Source of the DNA: Acidobacteria subdivision 13 bacterium RH2 MAG17b
GTDB taxonomy: Bacteria; Acidobacteriota; Terriglobia; UBA7540
Direction: 5' to 3'
NCBI GenBank assembly: GCA_002197525.1
Contig: NFUN01000168.1
Location: 1 to 56,096, forward strand
DNA length: 56,096 nucleotides
Made by a program: the position numbers and the translations under genes. A model generated the notes under the pieces. It was not told the origin of the DNA. It did not search any database and saw only the letters and a program-made list of their open reading frames with translations. Positions 1 through 7,353 of this stretch are shown here, piece by piece; position 1 is the first letter of the stretch, and each line of letters begins with the position of its first letter.

Positions 1-71
1 AGGCCAAGCTCACAGACCAAAATCAAGGGCACAAGCAACAGCAAAACCAAGGGCAAAAACCAAGATACAAG

Positions 72-97
72 CGCAGGGTCTGATTTTCGACCCTGCG
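72..97. terminator. Hairpin 3' of ilvD
   Basis: A perfect 9-bp stem (CGCAGGGTC at 72-80, GACCCTGCG at 89-97) closes an 8-nt loop. On the plus strand it is followed by GCTTTT; on the minus strand by a moderately T-rich stretch. It lies 24 bp past the ilvD stop codon, so it may end ilvD transcription or act in both directions. No strong U-tract is present on the ilvD side, so termination is inferred. Confidence 0.45.
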
Positions 98-120
98 GCT
101 TTTCAACGCTGTTTTAAGTA

Positions 121-1803
121 TTACCACTCGACGCGCGTGATGGCTCCCTCGGCGGCGGAAGTGACGAGCCGCGCGTATTTCCCCAGCACACCGCCGGGGT
201 AGCGCGGTGCGGGTGGGGTCCACTTCGCCATGCGGTTCGCGATTTCCTCTGCTGAAAGTTCCACATCAAGCTTTCGCGCATTGACATCAAACACAACGAT
301 ATCGCCATCGCGCAGCGCCGCGATTGGGCCGCCGAGCGCCGCTTCCGGCGCGACGTGCCCCACCATCAGGCCGCGCGTCGCTCCGCTGAAGCGGCCGTCG
401 GTGAGCAGCGCCACAGACTCGCCAAGGCCTTCGCCCACAATCGCGCCGGTCACGCCCAGCATCTCCCTCATGCCCGGCCCTCCGCGCGGCCCTTCGTAGC
501 GGATCACGACCACGTCGCCCGCTTTGATCTTTTTGCTCGTGACGGCCTTCATGGCGTCTTCTTCGCGCTCAAAGACGCGAGCCGGTCCGCGGTGATGCAG
601 CATTTCGTGACCGGCGATTTTTACGACCGAGCCTTCGGGCGCGAGATTCCCTTTCAGGACCACGAGCCCACCCGTGCCCTTGAAAGGATTCGAGGCGGGC
701 CGGATCACTTTTTGCCCAGGGGTTTCCTTGGCGCGCCGCGCTTCTTCCCCAAGCGTGCGGCCGGTGACCGTGATCTCGTTCTCGTGCAGCAAGCCGCCCT
801 CAAGCAGGCTCTTTGCGATCACGGGGATTCCACCGGCCTGATGCACGTGTACCGCCATGTACTCTCCTGCGGGCTTGAGCGAGGCGACTATCGGCGTTCG
901 CCTGCTGATGGCGTCAAAGTCATCGATGGAAAGCGGCACGCCTGCCTCGCGCGCCATAGCAAGCAAGTGCAGGACGGAATTCGTGGAACCACCGGTGGCG
1001 GCAGCGCTGGCGATGGCGTTTTCAAACGCTTTACGTGTGAGAATGTCTTTGGGTCGCAGTCCGCGCCGCAGCACGTCCATCACGAGCTGGCCGGTGCGGA
1101 AGGCCACTTCGCTTTTTTCCGGAACCATGGCCGGGACGCTGTTAAAACCCATCGGGGAAAGCCCGATGAATTCCATAACGGTGGACATGGTATTGGCCGT
1201 GAATTGTCCGCCGCAGGCGCCCGCGCCTGGGCAAGCGACGTTTTCCAGTTCTCTAAGGTCGGCGTCAGACATCGAACCTGCCGCGTGGGCGCCAATGGCC
1301 TCGTAAACATCACCCACCGTCACGTCGCGGCCCTTAAAGTTGCCCGTCGCGATGGAGCCACCATAGAGCAGAACCGAAGGCACGTTCAGGCGAATCAACG
1401 CCATGGCGGCGCCTGGAGTCGTCTTGTCGCAGCCAACGATGGCGACCATCGCATCGAACATGTGCCCGCGACCCACGAGTTCAATCGAGTCCGCCACGAT
1501 CTCGCGGCTCACAAGGGACGTCTTCATGCCTTCCGTGCCCATGGTGATGCCGTCTGAAATGGCAACCGTGTTGAACTCCATGGGCGTTCCACCAGCAGCC
1601 CGGATTCCTTCCTTCACTTTCACCGCCAACTCGCGCAGGTGATAATTGCACGGCATGGTTTCAATCCAGGTGTTGGCCACGCCGATGATGGGCTTCGCGA
1701 GGTCTTGATCGGTAAATCCGATTGCCTTGAGCATGGCGCGCGCGCCGGCGCGCTCGGGACCGTCCGTGATGATGTGGCTCCAATGTTTGGGATTTAATGG
1801 CAT
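121..1803 (-). CDS. ilvD: Dihydroxy-acid dehydratase
   Basis: 560 aa, the usual length for IlvD. It dehydrates 2,3-dihydroxy-isovalerate and 2,3-dihydroxy-3-methylvalerate to the 2-keto acids, the third common step of valine, leucine and isoleucine synthesis in the cytoplasm. Family iron-sulfur ligands are visible: Cys52 (MPCNYH), Cys125 (VGCDKTTPG) and Cys197 ([14 protein letters not shown]). The start has an AAGGAG about 7 nt upstream. The gene stands apart from ilvB/ilvC, which lie 26 kb away, but a 59-bp block directly upstream recurs upstream of ilvB. Identification is firm; cluster type (4Fe-4S or 2Fe-2S) cannot be read from the sequence. Confidence 0.97.
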   Translation of the reverse strand: MPLNPKHWSHIITDGPERAGARAMLKAIGFTDQDLAKPIIGVANTWIETMPCNYHLRELAVKVKEGIRAAGGTPMEFNTVAISDGITMGTEGMKTSLVSREIVADSIELVGRGHMFDAMVAIVGCDKTTPGAAMALIRLNVPSVLLYGGSIATGNFKGRDVTVGDVYEAIGAHAAGSMSDADLRELENVACPGAGACGGQFTANTMSTVMEFIGLSPMGFNSVPAMVPEKSEVAFRTGQLVMDVLRRGLRPKDILTRKAFENAIASAAATGGSTNSVLHLLAMAREAGVPLSIDDFDAISRRTPIVASLKPAGEYMAVHVHQAGGIPVIAKSLLEGGLLHENEITVTGRTLGEEARRAKETPGQKVIRPASNPFKGTGGLVVLKGNLAPEGSVVKIAGHEMLHHRGPARVFEREEDAMKAVTSKKIKAGDVVVIRYEGPRGGPGMREMLGVTGAIVGEGLGESVALLTDGRFSGATRGLMVGHVAPEAALGGPIAALRDGDIVVFDVNARKLDVELSAEEIANRMAKWTPPAPRYPGGVLGKYARLVTSAAEGAITRVEW

Positions 1804-1814
1804 AGCGTCTCCTT

Positions 1815-1873
1815 AGTTTCCGTGAACCGAGAATATTCGCAGATTCGACCGGAACTCGCAAGCGCCGCGCCCG
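1815..1873. repeat. 59-bp block shared with ilvB upstream region (copy 1)
   Basis: Positions 1815-1873 match 31212-31270 at 50 of 59 positions without gaps (both read on the plus strand). Here the block begins 12 bp upstream of the ilvD start codon, so it overlaps the probable leader. The second copy sits about 190-250 bp upstream of ilvB in the same orientation relative to the gene. It could be a shared regulatory element or part of a dispersed intergenic repeat. Confidence 0.7.
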
Positions 1874-1995
1874 CGAATGCCGTTAGCCTATGAAATGTCC
1901 GCCGGTTGAGAGTGCGCATGATCCGTCCGCTGAAGGCAGGAAGGTATCAAGCATTCTGTGTTGAGGAGGCGGACTACAACGATACTCAGAAACCG

Positions 1996-2102
1996 GTAGT
2001 GGTGCAGTTTGCTGTAGCGCCGCTCTGTGAGCGGCGAAAAGGTTGAAAGATCAAGGCCGCCGGTCATAGACCGGCGCACCAGCAGCCAAACTGAACCACT
2101 GC
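1996..2102. repeat. Palindromic element with 15-bp inverted ends
   Basis: Ends GTAGTGGTGCAGTTT (1996-2010) and AAACTGAACCACTGC (2088-2102) are inverted repeats matching at 13 of 15 positions. Inside are short hairpins of the form GCCGCTctgtgAGCGGC and GCCGGTcatagACCGGC. The interior resembles the element at 12009-12126, whose right end AAACTGAGTCACTAC is related, and a lone end lies at 37649-37663. This looks like a non-coding MITE or REP-type family. Confidence 0.65.
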
Positions 2103-2235
2103 CCAGAAACCGCCTGGGAGCGGGCGATGGCAAAACGGGTAACACGGCGACACGCGGCGGAGGTGGCCGGATGCTGGACCGCAGCATGAAGCGTTTGAAC
2201 CACCGGCGCGCCAGATATCCTCTGGCCACTGTTTT

Positions 2236-2420
2236 TTGCGCCTAAAAAGCAGCAAAAACAATTTCACTATGGCTTGTATCTTATTCTTGATACATGAGAT
2301 AAGTTGGCTTGCTTGGTAAAATTGATATATCTGAATTGTTTTCAATGGTTTACAAGCTAGCCAACGGCTTTGTTCCTCTAACACTTATGGGTTAGCCCCT
2401 TAAACATTCTTTTGGGGTCA
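2236..2420. other. AT-rich structured block without a gene
   Basis: This stretch is clearly more AT-rich than its surroundings. It contains a long hairpin with arms GTTGGCTTGCTTG (2303-2315) and CAAGCTAGCCAAC (2353-2365), which pair at 12 of 13 positions around a 37-nt loop. Two sequence blocks at 2369-2381 and 2398-2413, read on the minus strand, recur in another AT-rich patch at 38325-38388. A 32-codon minus-strand ORF (2392-2490) runs into it. No known gene is recognised. Confidence 0.5.
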
Positions 2421-2511
2421 TGTTGCACTCTTTCCGGCGCGGGTTTGTGGCGAGTCGTGCGGAGCGGGAGGCGTGAAGTAAGCGGGTCATGTTGTTCCGT
2501 TCACCCGTTGA

Positions 2512-2547
2512 TAGCGTAGTATACTACGCTACATATAACCGCGTCAA
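2512..2547 (-). promoter_or_regulatory. 20-bp perfect palindrome overlapping a minus-strand promoter
   Basis: Positions 2512-2531 form a perfect 20-bp palindrome, TAGCGTAGTATACTACGCTA. On the minus strand a TTGACG (2547-2542) lies 18 nt before TATACT (2523-2518), so the palindrome covers the -10 region, as expected of a repressor operator. The only ORF just downstream is a 32-codon one at 2490-2392; ilvD begins 700 bp further on. The regulator and target are unknown. Confidence 0.45.
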
Positions 2548-2562
2548 GAGCACGGCTGACTC

Positions 2563-2686
2563 TATTGAGGTTTACAAATTATAGTGACAACATCCGCTGG
2601 TGCGGCGCTGTCCTCAGCGCCGAAAGACGCCGGTGGGGACACCGGCGCTACAAAAAATCCGTCACTATAATTTGTAATTCTCAATA
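2563..2686. repeat. 124-bp MITE-like element with 26-bp terminal inverted repeats
   Basis: The left end 2563-2588 (containing TTACAAATTATAGTGAC) and right end 2661-2686 (containing GTCACTATAATTTGTAA) are inverted repeats matching at 24 of 26 positions. The core carries GGCGCTGTCCTCAGCGCC and GCCGGTGGGGACACCGGC hairpins. A left-half copy lies at 42579-42640 after anmK, and the core alone recurs at 56013-56084. It lies between hppA and ilvD, and may also serve as the hppA transcript end. Confidence 0.75.
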
Positions 2687-2738
2687 ATGCAGCGCATCGC
2701 AGACCTTCTGTAGCCCGCGACGCCTGCGATCCGGGCGG

Positions 2739-5366
2739 TTACTTCGCGCCCGGACTTTTCTGAATCCGCATTCCGTAAAACGACTGGTACACAAAATAAA
2801 AGGACACGGCGAAGAACGCTGCCGCCAGCACGTGGGTCAAAAATCCGCCGGTTTGCGCCGTCAGTCTGACCGCAAGCTCCACTGCCAGCAAGCCGAAGAG
2901 CGTGGTGAACTTGATGATGGGGTTCAACGCCACCGAAGAAGTGTCCTTGAAGGGGTCGCCCACGGTGTCGCCGACGACGGTGGCGTCGTGGAGCGGAGTG
3001 CCTTTCTGCTTCAACTCGACCTCGACAATCTTCTTCGCGTTGTCCCACGCCCCGCCCGCGTTGGCCATAAAGATGGCCTGATACAGGCCGAAGGTGGCAA
3101 TCGAAATCAGGTAGCCGATGAAGAAGAACGGCTCCACAAAAGCGAATGCCAGCGTGACGAAGAATACGGCGATGAAGATGTTCAACATGCCCTTCTGTGC
3201 GTACTGTGTGCAGATTTCGACCACTTTCTTACTGTCGCTGACGGACGCCTTCTCCACTCCCTCCAGCTTGATGTTGGCTTTGATGAACTCCACCGCGCGA
3301 TAGGCGCCCGTGGTCACGGCCTGGGTGGAAGCTCCAGTGAACCAATAAATCACTCCGCCGCCGGTGATCAAGCCGAGCACGAAGGGCGCATGCAACAGCG
3401 ACAGCTTATCCACGTTCTGCGTAAGGCCGACCGTGAGCGCCATGATGATCGAGAAGATCATCGTCGTGGCGCCAACCACCGCCGTGCCGATGAGCACGGG
3501 CTTGGCCGTGGCCTTGAACGTGTTGCCCGCGCCATCGTTTGCTTCCAGCATTTCCTTGGCGCGCTCGAAGTTTACGTCCACGTTGAAGGTTTTCTTCACC
3601 ACCTGCCGGGCGTCCGGGGCCTGCTCGATCAAGGAAAGCTCATAAATCGATTGGGCGTTGTCGGTTACCGGGCCGTAGGAATCCACCGCAATCGTCACCG
3701 GCCCCATGCCGAGAAAGCCGAAGGCCACCAAGCCAAAGGCGAACACCGGCGCCGCGAGCATGATGTTTTCCAAACCATGTACGCTTACCCATGAGCCGAT
3801 CGCCATCAGCAGCACCATCGCGAAGCCCAGGTAATAGGCGGAAAAATTGCCGGCGACGAAGCCGGACAGAATATCCAGCGACGCTCCGCCTTCCTTCGCC
3901 GAAATCACCACCTCTTTGACGTGGCGCGACTCGGTGGAGGTGAACACCTTCACCAGTTCCGGAATCACGGCGCCGGCCAGAGTCCCGCAGGAGACGATGG
4001 TTGAAAGCTTCCACCATAGCGTTGGGTCGCCGCCCAGGTTGGGAATGATGATGGCGGAGATCGCGTAAGTCAACCCAATCGAGGCAAACGAGGTGATCCA
4101 GACCAGAGAGGTGAGAGGAGATTCATAGTTCATCTGGTCTGCGTTGGCGTACCGGGCCTTGGCGATCACGCTGTTGATAAAGTAAGCCGCCGCGGCCGCC
4201 ACCAGCATGGCGACGCGAATCACGAAGATCCACACCAGCAACTGCACCTGAATGGTTGAGCTTTTGACGCCCAGCAGGATAAAGGTGATCAGCGCGACGC
4301 CTGTCACGCCGTAAGTCTCAAAGCCGTCGGCGCTGGGACCCACCGAATCACCCGCGTTATCTCCCGTGCAGTCGGCGATGACGCCTGGGTTTCGCGGGTC
4401 GTCTTCCTTGATTTTGAAAACGATTTTCATCAGGTCGGCGCCGATGTCGGCAATCTTGGTGAAGATGCCGCCGGCAATGCGCAGCGCGGCCGCGCCCAGC
4501 GACTCGCCGATGGCGAATCCGATGAAACACGGTCCCGCATAAGACCCTGGAACGAAGAGCAGAATGATGAGCATCATCAGCAACTCGACGCTGATGAGCA
4601 TCATGCCGATGCTCATGCCGGCCGCCAGGGGAATTTCATAGAGGGGAAATGGCTTGCCGCCAAGACTGGCAAACGCTGTGCGAGAGTTCGCAAACGTGTT
4701 GACGCGGATACCAAACCACGCAACCCCGTAGCTGCCACAAATTCCGAACACGCTGAACGCCAGAATCATGCCCACGCGCACCGCCTCAAGCTTCAGCAGG
4801 ACGCCGAAGTACACCACGATGATGACGGCGATAAAAATCCAGAGCAGAGCCAGGAACTTACCTTGCGTGACCAGATAGGTCTTGCAGGTTTCCCAGATCA
4901 ACTGAGACATTTCCCCCATCGACCGGTGGACGGGCAAGCTCTTGAGCCGGCTGTAGATGGTGAGGCCGAAGATGAGGCCAAAGATGCAGAACAGAATCCC
5001 GAACATCAGCAGCTTGTGGCCGTTGACGCCCAGGAACTGGACTTTAGTAAAGTCCGGGAGCTTCAAACTGGCTTCGCCGCCGGTTTCTTCAGGGGATTGG
5101 GCCAAAGCCGAAGCCGCGCTGACCAACATCAGCGCAGCGCCAGCCGCGAGTGTCTTTGCGATACGGCATCGTTTGCACCAGATGCCTGTAAACCGGGTGC
5201 GCGCCAGGCGGAAGAAGGCTCCAGCCCCTTCGTTAATCGCGCCGGAAATCGCTCGTGCCTCCGGCATATGGCTTTTCCCCTGCGGCAGCACTCCAGGGCG
5301 CAGCAAAAAGAACCCAAGCGGCGCCAGAGCGCTGATGCTCAGGATGAGGAATGCAAAATGGTCCAT
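2739..5366 (-). CDS. hppA: Membrane-bound ion-translocating pyrophosphatase
   Basis: 875 aa, longer than the usual 670-770 aa for this family. It couples pyrophosphate hydrolysis to H+ (or Na+) pumping across the cytoplasmic membrane. The substrate motifs are intact: DIGADL (307-312), EDDPRNPGVIADCTGDNAGD (321-340), AVDSYGPVTDNAQSI (560-574), WDNAKK, and VVGDTVGDPFKDTS near the C-terminus. At the K+-dependence site the sequence is GNTFKAT (614-620): Lys618 is the signature of K+-independent enzymes, although a Phe and a later Ala are atypical. The extra length is N-terminal: after TM1 and the NEGAGAFF motif there is a basic stretch and a signal-peptide-like helix (about 70-90). A GGAGG lies 8 nt upstream of the start. 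An IS has inserted about 165 bp upstream. Pumped ion unknown. Confidence 0.93.
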   Translation of the reverse strand: MDHFAFLILSISALAPLGFFLLRPGVLPQGKSHMPEARAISGAINEGAGAFFRLARTRFTGIWCKRCRIAKTLAAGAALMLVSAASALAQSPEETGGEASLKLPDFTKVQFLGVNGHKLLMFGILFCIFGLIFGLTIYSRLKSLPVHRSMGEMSQLIWETCKTYLVTQGKFLALLWIFIAVIIVVYFGVLLKLEAVRVGMILAFSVFGICGSYGVAWFGIRVNTFANSRTAFASLGGKPFPLYEIPLAAGMSIGMMLISVELLMMLIILLFVPGSYAGPCFIGFAIGESLGAAALRIAGGIFTKIADIGADLMKIVFKIKEDDPRNPGVIADCTGDNAGDSVGPSADGFETYGVTGVALITFILLGVKSSTIQVQLLVWIFVIRVAMLVAAAAAYFINSVIAKARYANADQMNYESPLTSLVWITSFASIGLTYAISAIIIPNLGGDPTLWWKLSTIVSCGTLAGAVIPELVKVFTSTESRHVKEVVISAKEGGASLDILSGFVAGNFSAYYLGFAMVLLMAIGSWVSVHGLENIMLAAPVFAFGLVAFGFLGMGPVTIAVDSYGPVTDNAQSIYELSLIEQAPDARQVVKKTFNVDVNFERAKEMLEANDGAGNTFKATAKPVLIGTAVVGATTMIFSIIMALTVGLTQNVDKLSLLHAPFVLGLITGGGVIYWFTGASTQAVTTGAYRAVEFIKANIKLEGVEKASVSDSKKVVEICTQYAQKGMLNIFIAVFFVTLAFAFVEPFFFIGYLISIATFGLYQAIFMANAGGAWDNAKKIVEVELKQKGTPLHDATVVGDTVGDPFKDTSSVALNPIIKFTTLFGLLAVELAVRLTAQTGGFLTHVLAAAFFAVSFYFVYQSFYGMRIQKSPGAK

Positions 5367-5515
5367 GAAACCGGCCTCCGATTGTCCCCTGTCTCGCGAA
5401 GTACGAGCAGGCGCGACACGTTGTTAGTGTTTAGATCCACGACCAGGATCAATTTCAGGCGAGAAGCACTGTAAGTTAAGTCGTTACTTATAACATGCCC
5501 CGCAAAAAGCGTCAA

Positions 5516-5530
5516 GAAAGACCCGGCTCT
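5516..5530. repeat. Target-site duplication, left copy
   Basis: GAAAGACCCGGCTCT at 5516-5530 recurs exactly at 7095-7109, flanking the insertion sequence. A shared A makes the direct repeat 15 or 16 bp depending on where the IS end is drawn. Confidence 0.75.
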
Positions 5531-5630
5531 TGTCAAGGCAAAGTAGAAAGTTCCTATTCTGAGCAAAGTAGAAAGTTCCGCTTTTGTCTTTAATCTTTCT
5601 CTCTCTTTTGCCTTTGCTTTTGCCTTTGTT

Positions 5631-5679
5631 TTTGGCGCTAACCGAAGGAGCCCGTAGGGCGACTGAGGTTAGCGCCAAA
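5631..5679. terminator. Hairpin inside the IS, 3' of the transposase
   Basis: Arms TTTGGCGCTAACC (5631-5643) and GGTTAGCGCCAAA (5667-5679) form a perfect 13-bp stem. On the minus strand the hairpin directly follows the transposase stop and is followed by an A-rich run (T-rich on the plus strand). It may limit read-through from the transposase into hppA, or reflect end structure of the element. Confidence 0.5.
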
Positions 5680-5686
5680 AGCAAAA

Positions 5687-7000
5687 TCACGACCGGTTCG
5701 CTGAAGCCGTGGCCGGCCCTGTTTCCGGCTCGAGTGCTTTCCAGAGGGGCGGACCGCTCTGCAGGTCTAACCCTTCCATCCAGCACCGGGGCCGCCTGGC
5801 TTGGGACTTCACCCTGACCTTGAGGGGCGCCGTGACGGAAACGGGCAAGGCGAGGGGCTTCACCTGGCACCGTGAGATGGCCAAGGAGCGGTCCCGGAAC
5901 CGCACCGCCAGCGTCCCATCCAGCCTCTGCTCCACTCGCACCCTCGCCCCTCGCAACCCCGCACGGATCGAACTCCTGGCCACCTGGTAGCTCTGCCCTT
6001 GAAACCGCAACGTGTAATCGTTCGCCACCACGCGGCTCTCGACGTGGCTCAAAATGGCTTCCAGATCGTGCTCTCGCCCCAGCCGCCGATGCCCGTCCGC
6101 CGCCTTCCGTGCCTTCACCGTGAAGCGATTCTCCCAGTCCGGCAAAAATTCCTCGTGCAGATAAGCATTGGCTTGCTCCAAGCTACACGCCCCGGCCACC
6201 CGCAGCCCTTTCACCAGCCGGTCCTGCAGGGTCCCAAAACATCGCTCCACCCGCCCCTTGGCCTGCGGACTATGGGCCGCGATCCACTCGATCCCCAACT
6301 CCCTCAGCGCCCGCCCGATCTGCGTCTGCGCTCCTTCCCCTTCCAACTGCTCTTCCACCCTCGATGCCCGATTCACTCGGAACAGGCTCGCCTGGTCCGT
6401 GTAAAAAGCCACCGGCCGCCCCCACCGCTCCAGGTAACTCTTCAACACCCGCAGGTTCTCTTCGGTCGAATCGTGCGGCGCAAACTGCCCCATCAGCCGG
6501 CTCGTCGCGTCATCGATCATGGCGATCAGATAGAGCTTCTCTCCGCGCCCTTCCAGCCACTCATGCTCCGACGTGTCCCACTGCACCAGTTCCCCCCAGC
6601 AACTCCGTCGCGGCCGCCACACGTGCACTTCCTCGACCCGCCGCGCCTTCCTCTTCCACACCCCCGCCTCGATCAACCACTTCCGCAGCGTCTCTTTGCT
6701 GACCTTGATCCCCTCCCCTCCCGCCAAGTACTCCGCCGCCAGCGTCGGCCCAAAATCGGCATATTTCGCCTTGACCCTCTTCACCGCCTCCCGCTGCGTC
6801 TTCTCCCCGATTCTTCGATTCGACCTCCGCCCTCGCAGCCGGTGCAGAATTCCTTCATCTCCCTCCTCCCGCATCCGCGCCATCAATTTCCGTACCCACC
6901 GCCCCGTGACCCCTAATTGCTGCCCTCCCTCACCTTGCGTGAGGTGCCCCTTCTCAACCTCGTGCAGTACCTTTAACCAGTCTCGATCTCTTCCACTCAT
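5687..7000 (-). CDS. ISNCY-family transposase
   Basis: 437 aa from the ATG at 7000, preceded by AGGAG at 7 nt; an in-frame ATG at 7021 gives 444 aa. An N-terminal helix-turn-helix (HLTQGEGGQQLGVTGRWVRK) is followed by a second winged region and an rve-type DDE integrase core. Numbered from the 7021 start, the likely catalytic residues are Asp149 (VQWDTSEHEW), Asp209 (FYTDQASLF) and Glu259 (SPQAKGRVER). The C-terminal part is basic and likely binds DNA. The frame is intact and both IS ends are present, so the element may still be active. It is the only transposase in the window. Confidence 0.9.
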   Translation of the reverse strand: MSGRDRDWLKVLHEVEKGHLTQGEGGQQLGVTGRWVRKLMARMREEGDEGILHRLRGRRSNRRIGEKTQREAVKRVKAKYADFGPTLAAEYLAGGEGIKVSKETLRKWLIEAGVWKRKARRVEEVHVWRPRRSCWGELVQWDTSEHEWLEGRGEKLYLIAMIDDATSRLMGQFAPHDSTEENLRVLKSYLERWGRPVAFYTDQASLFRVNRASRVEEQLEGEGAQTQIGRALRELGIEWIAAHSPQAKGRVERCFGTLQDRLVKGLRVAGACSLEQANAYLHEEFLPDWENRFTVKARKAADGHRRLGREHDLEAILSHVESRVVANDYTLRFQGQSYQVARSSIRAGLRGARVRVEQRLDGTLAVRFRDRSLAISRCQVKPLALPVSVTAPLKVRVKSQARRPRCWMEGLDLQSGPPLWKALEPETGPATASANRS

Positions 7001-7094
7001 CAATAGCTCCTGTTTTCTCATCCGCCCATTCTGCCGGATGCCAACAGGAACTTTCTACTTTGCTGCAATAGGAACTTCTCACTTTGCTGCGACA

Positions 7095-7109
7095 GAAAGA
7101 CCCGGCTCT
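7095..7109. repeat. Target-site duplication, right copy
   Basis: Exact copy of 5516-5530; see the left copy. Beyond it, 7110-7353 has no gene. That stretch holds an 11-bp inverted repeat (7140-7150 and 7211-7221) that may end the transcript of the restriction gene on the minus strand. Confidence 0.75.
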
Positions 7110-7353
7110 GGCTGTGCCCGTTTTGAACATGGAGGCCGGTTAGAAGCTGTGAAAAGCCGCGCTCCATCGCCGACGAGGGTCGCAATAACCCAAGAGATTC
7201 TTCGTGGCCAACAGCTTCTAAGAATCACACTGCCATTGGATATTTTCACAAACCGGTGGAGCGGCAGCCACCTGACCTCGTTCGTGCAGCATAGCAAGTC
7301 GCGATGAACCGAAGGAGATAAATGTAGCAACTTTTCTGGCGGGGCAAGGCGGA

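Larger units (their letters stand above)
5531..7094 (-). mobile_element. Complete ISNCY-like insertion sequence, about 1564 bp
   Basis: The element is bounded by TGTC...GACA ends and 15-bp direct repeats. Each end carries two tandem copies of a motif close to GCAAAGTAGAAAGTTCC: left at about 5538-5579, right (inverted) at about 7047-7090. Such doubled end sites suggest paired transposase-binding positions. It holds a single transposase gene transcribed on the minus strand, toward hppA. Family assignment (ISNCY, in the IS1202/ISDol1 direction) follows from the transposase architecture and long target duplication, and is by recognition only. Confidence 0.8.

Noticed and set aside
355-1557. 400-codon ORF on the plus strand opposite ilvD
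   Set aside because: Exact antisense shadow of a conserved gene; the translation is His/Arg-rich with no family likeness.
2832-3794. 320-codon ORF opposite hppA
   Set aside because: Antisense shadow of the pyrophosphatase C-terminal half, low-complexity charged translation.
5999-6916. 305-codon ORF opposite the transposase
   Set aside because: Pro/Arg/Leu-rich antisense translation of the transposase; no start signals.
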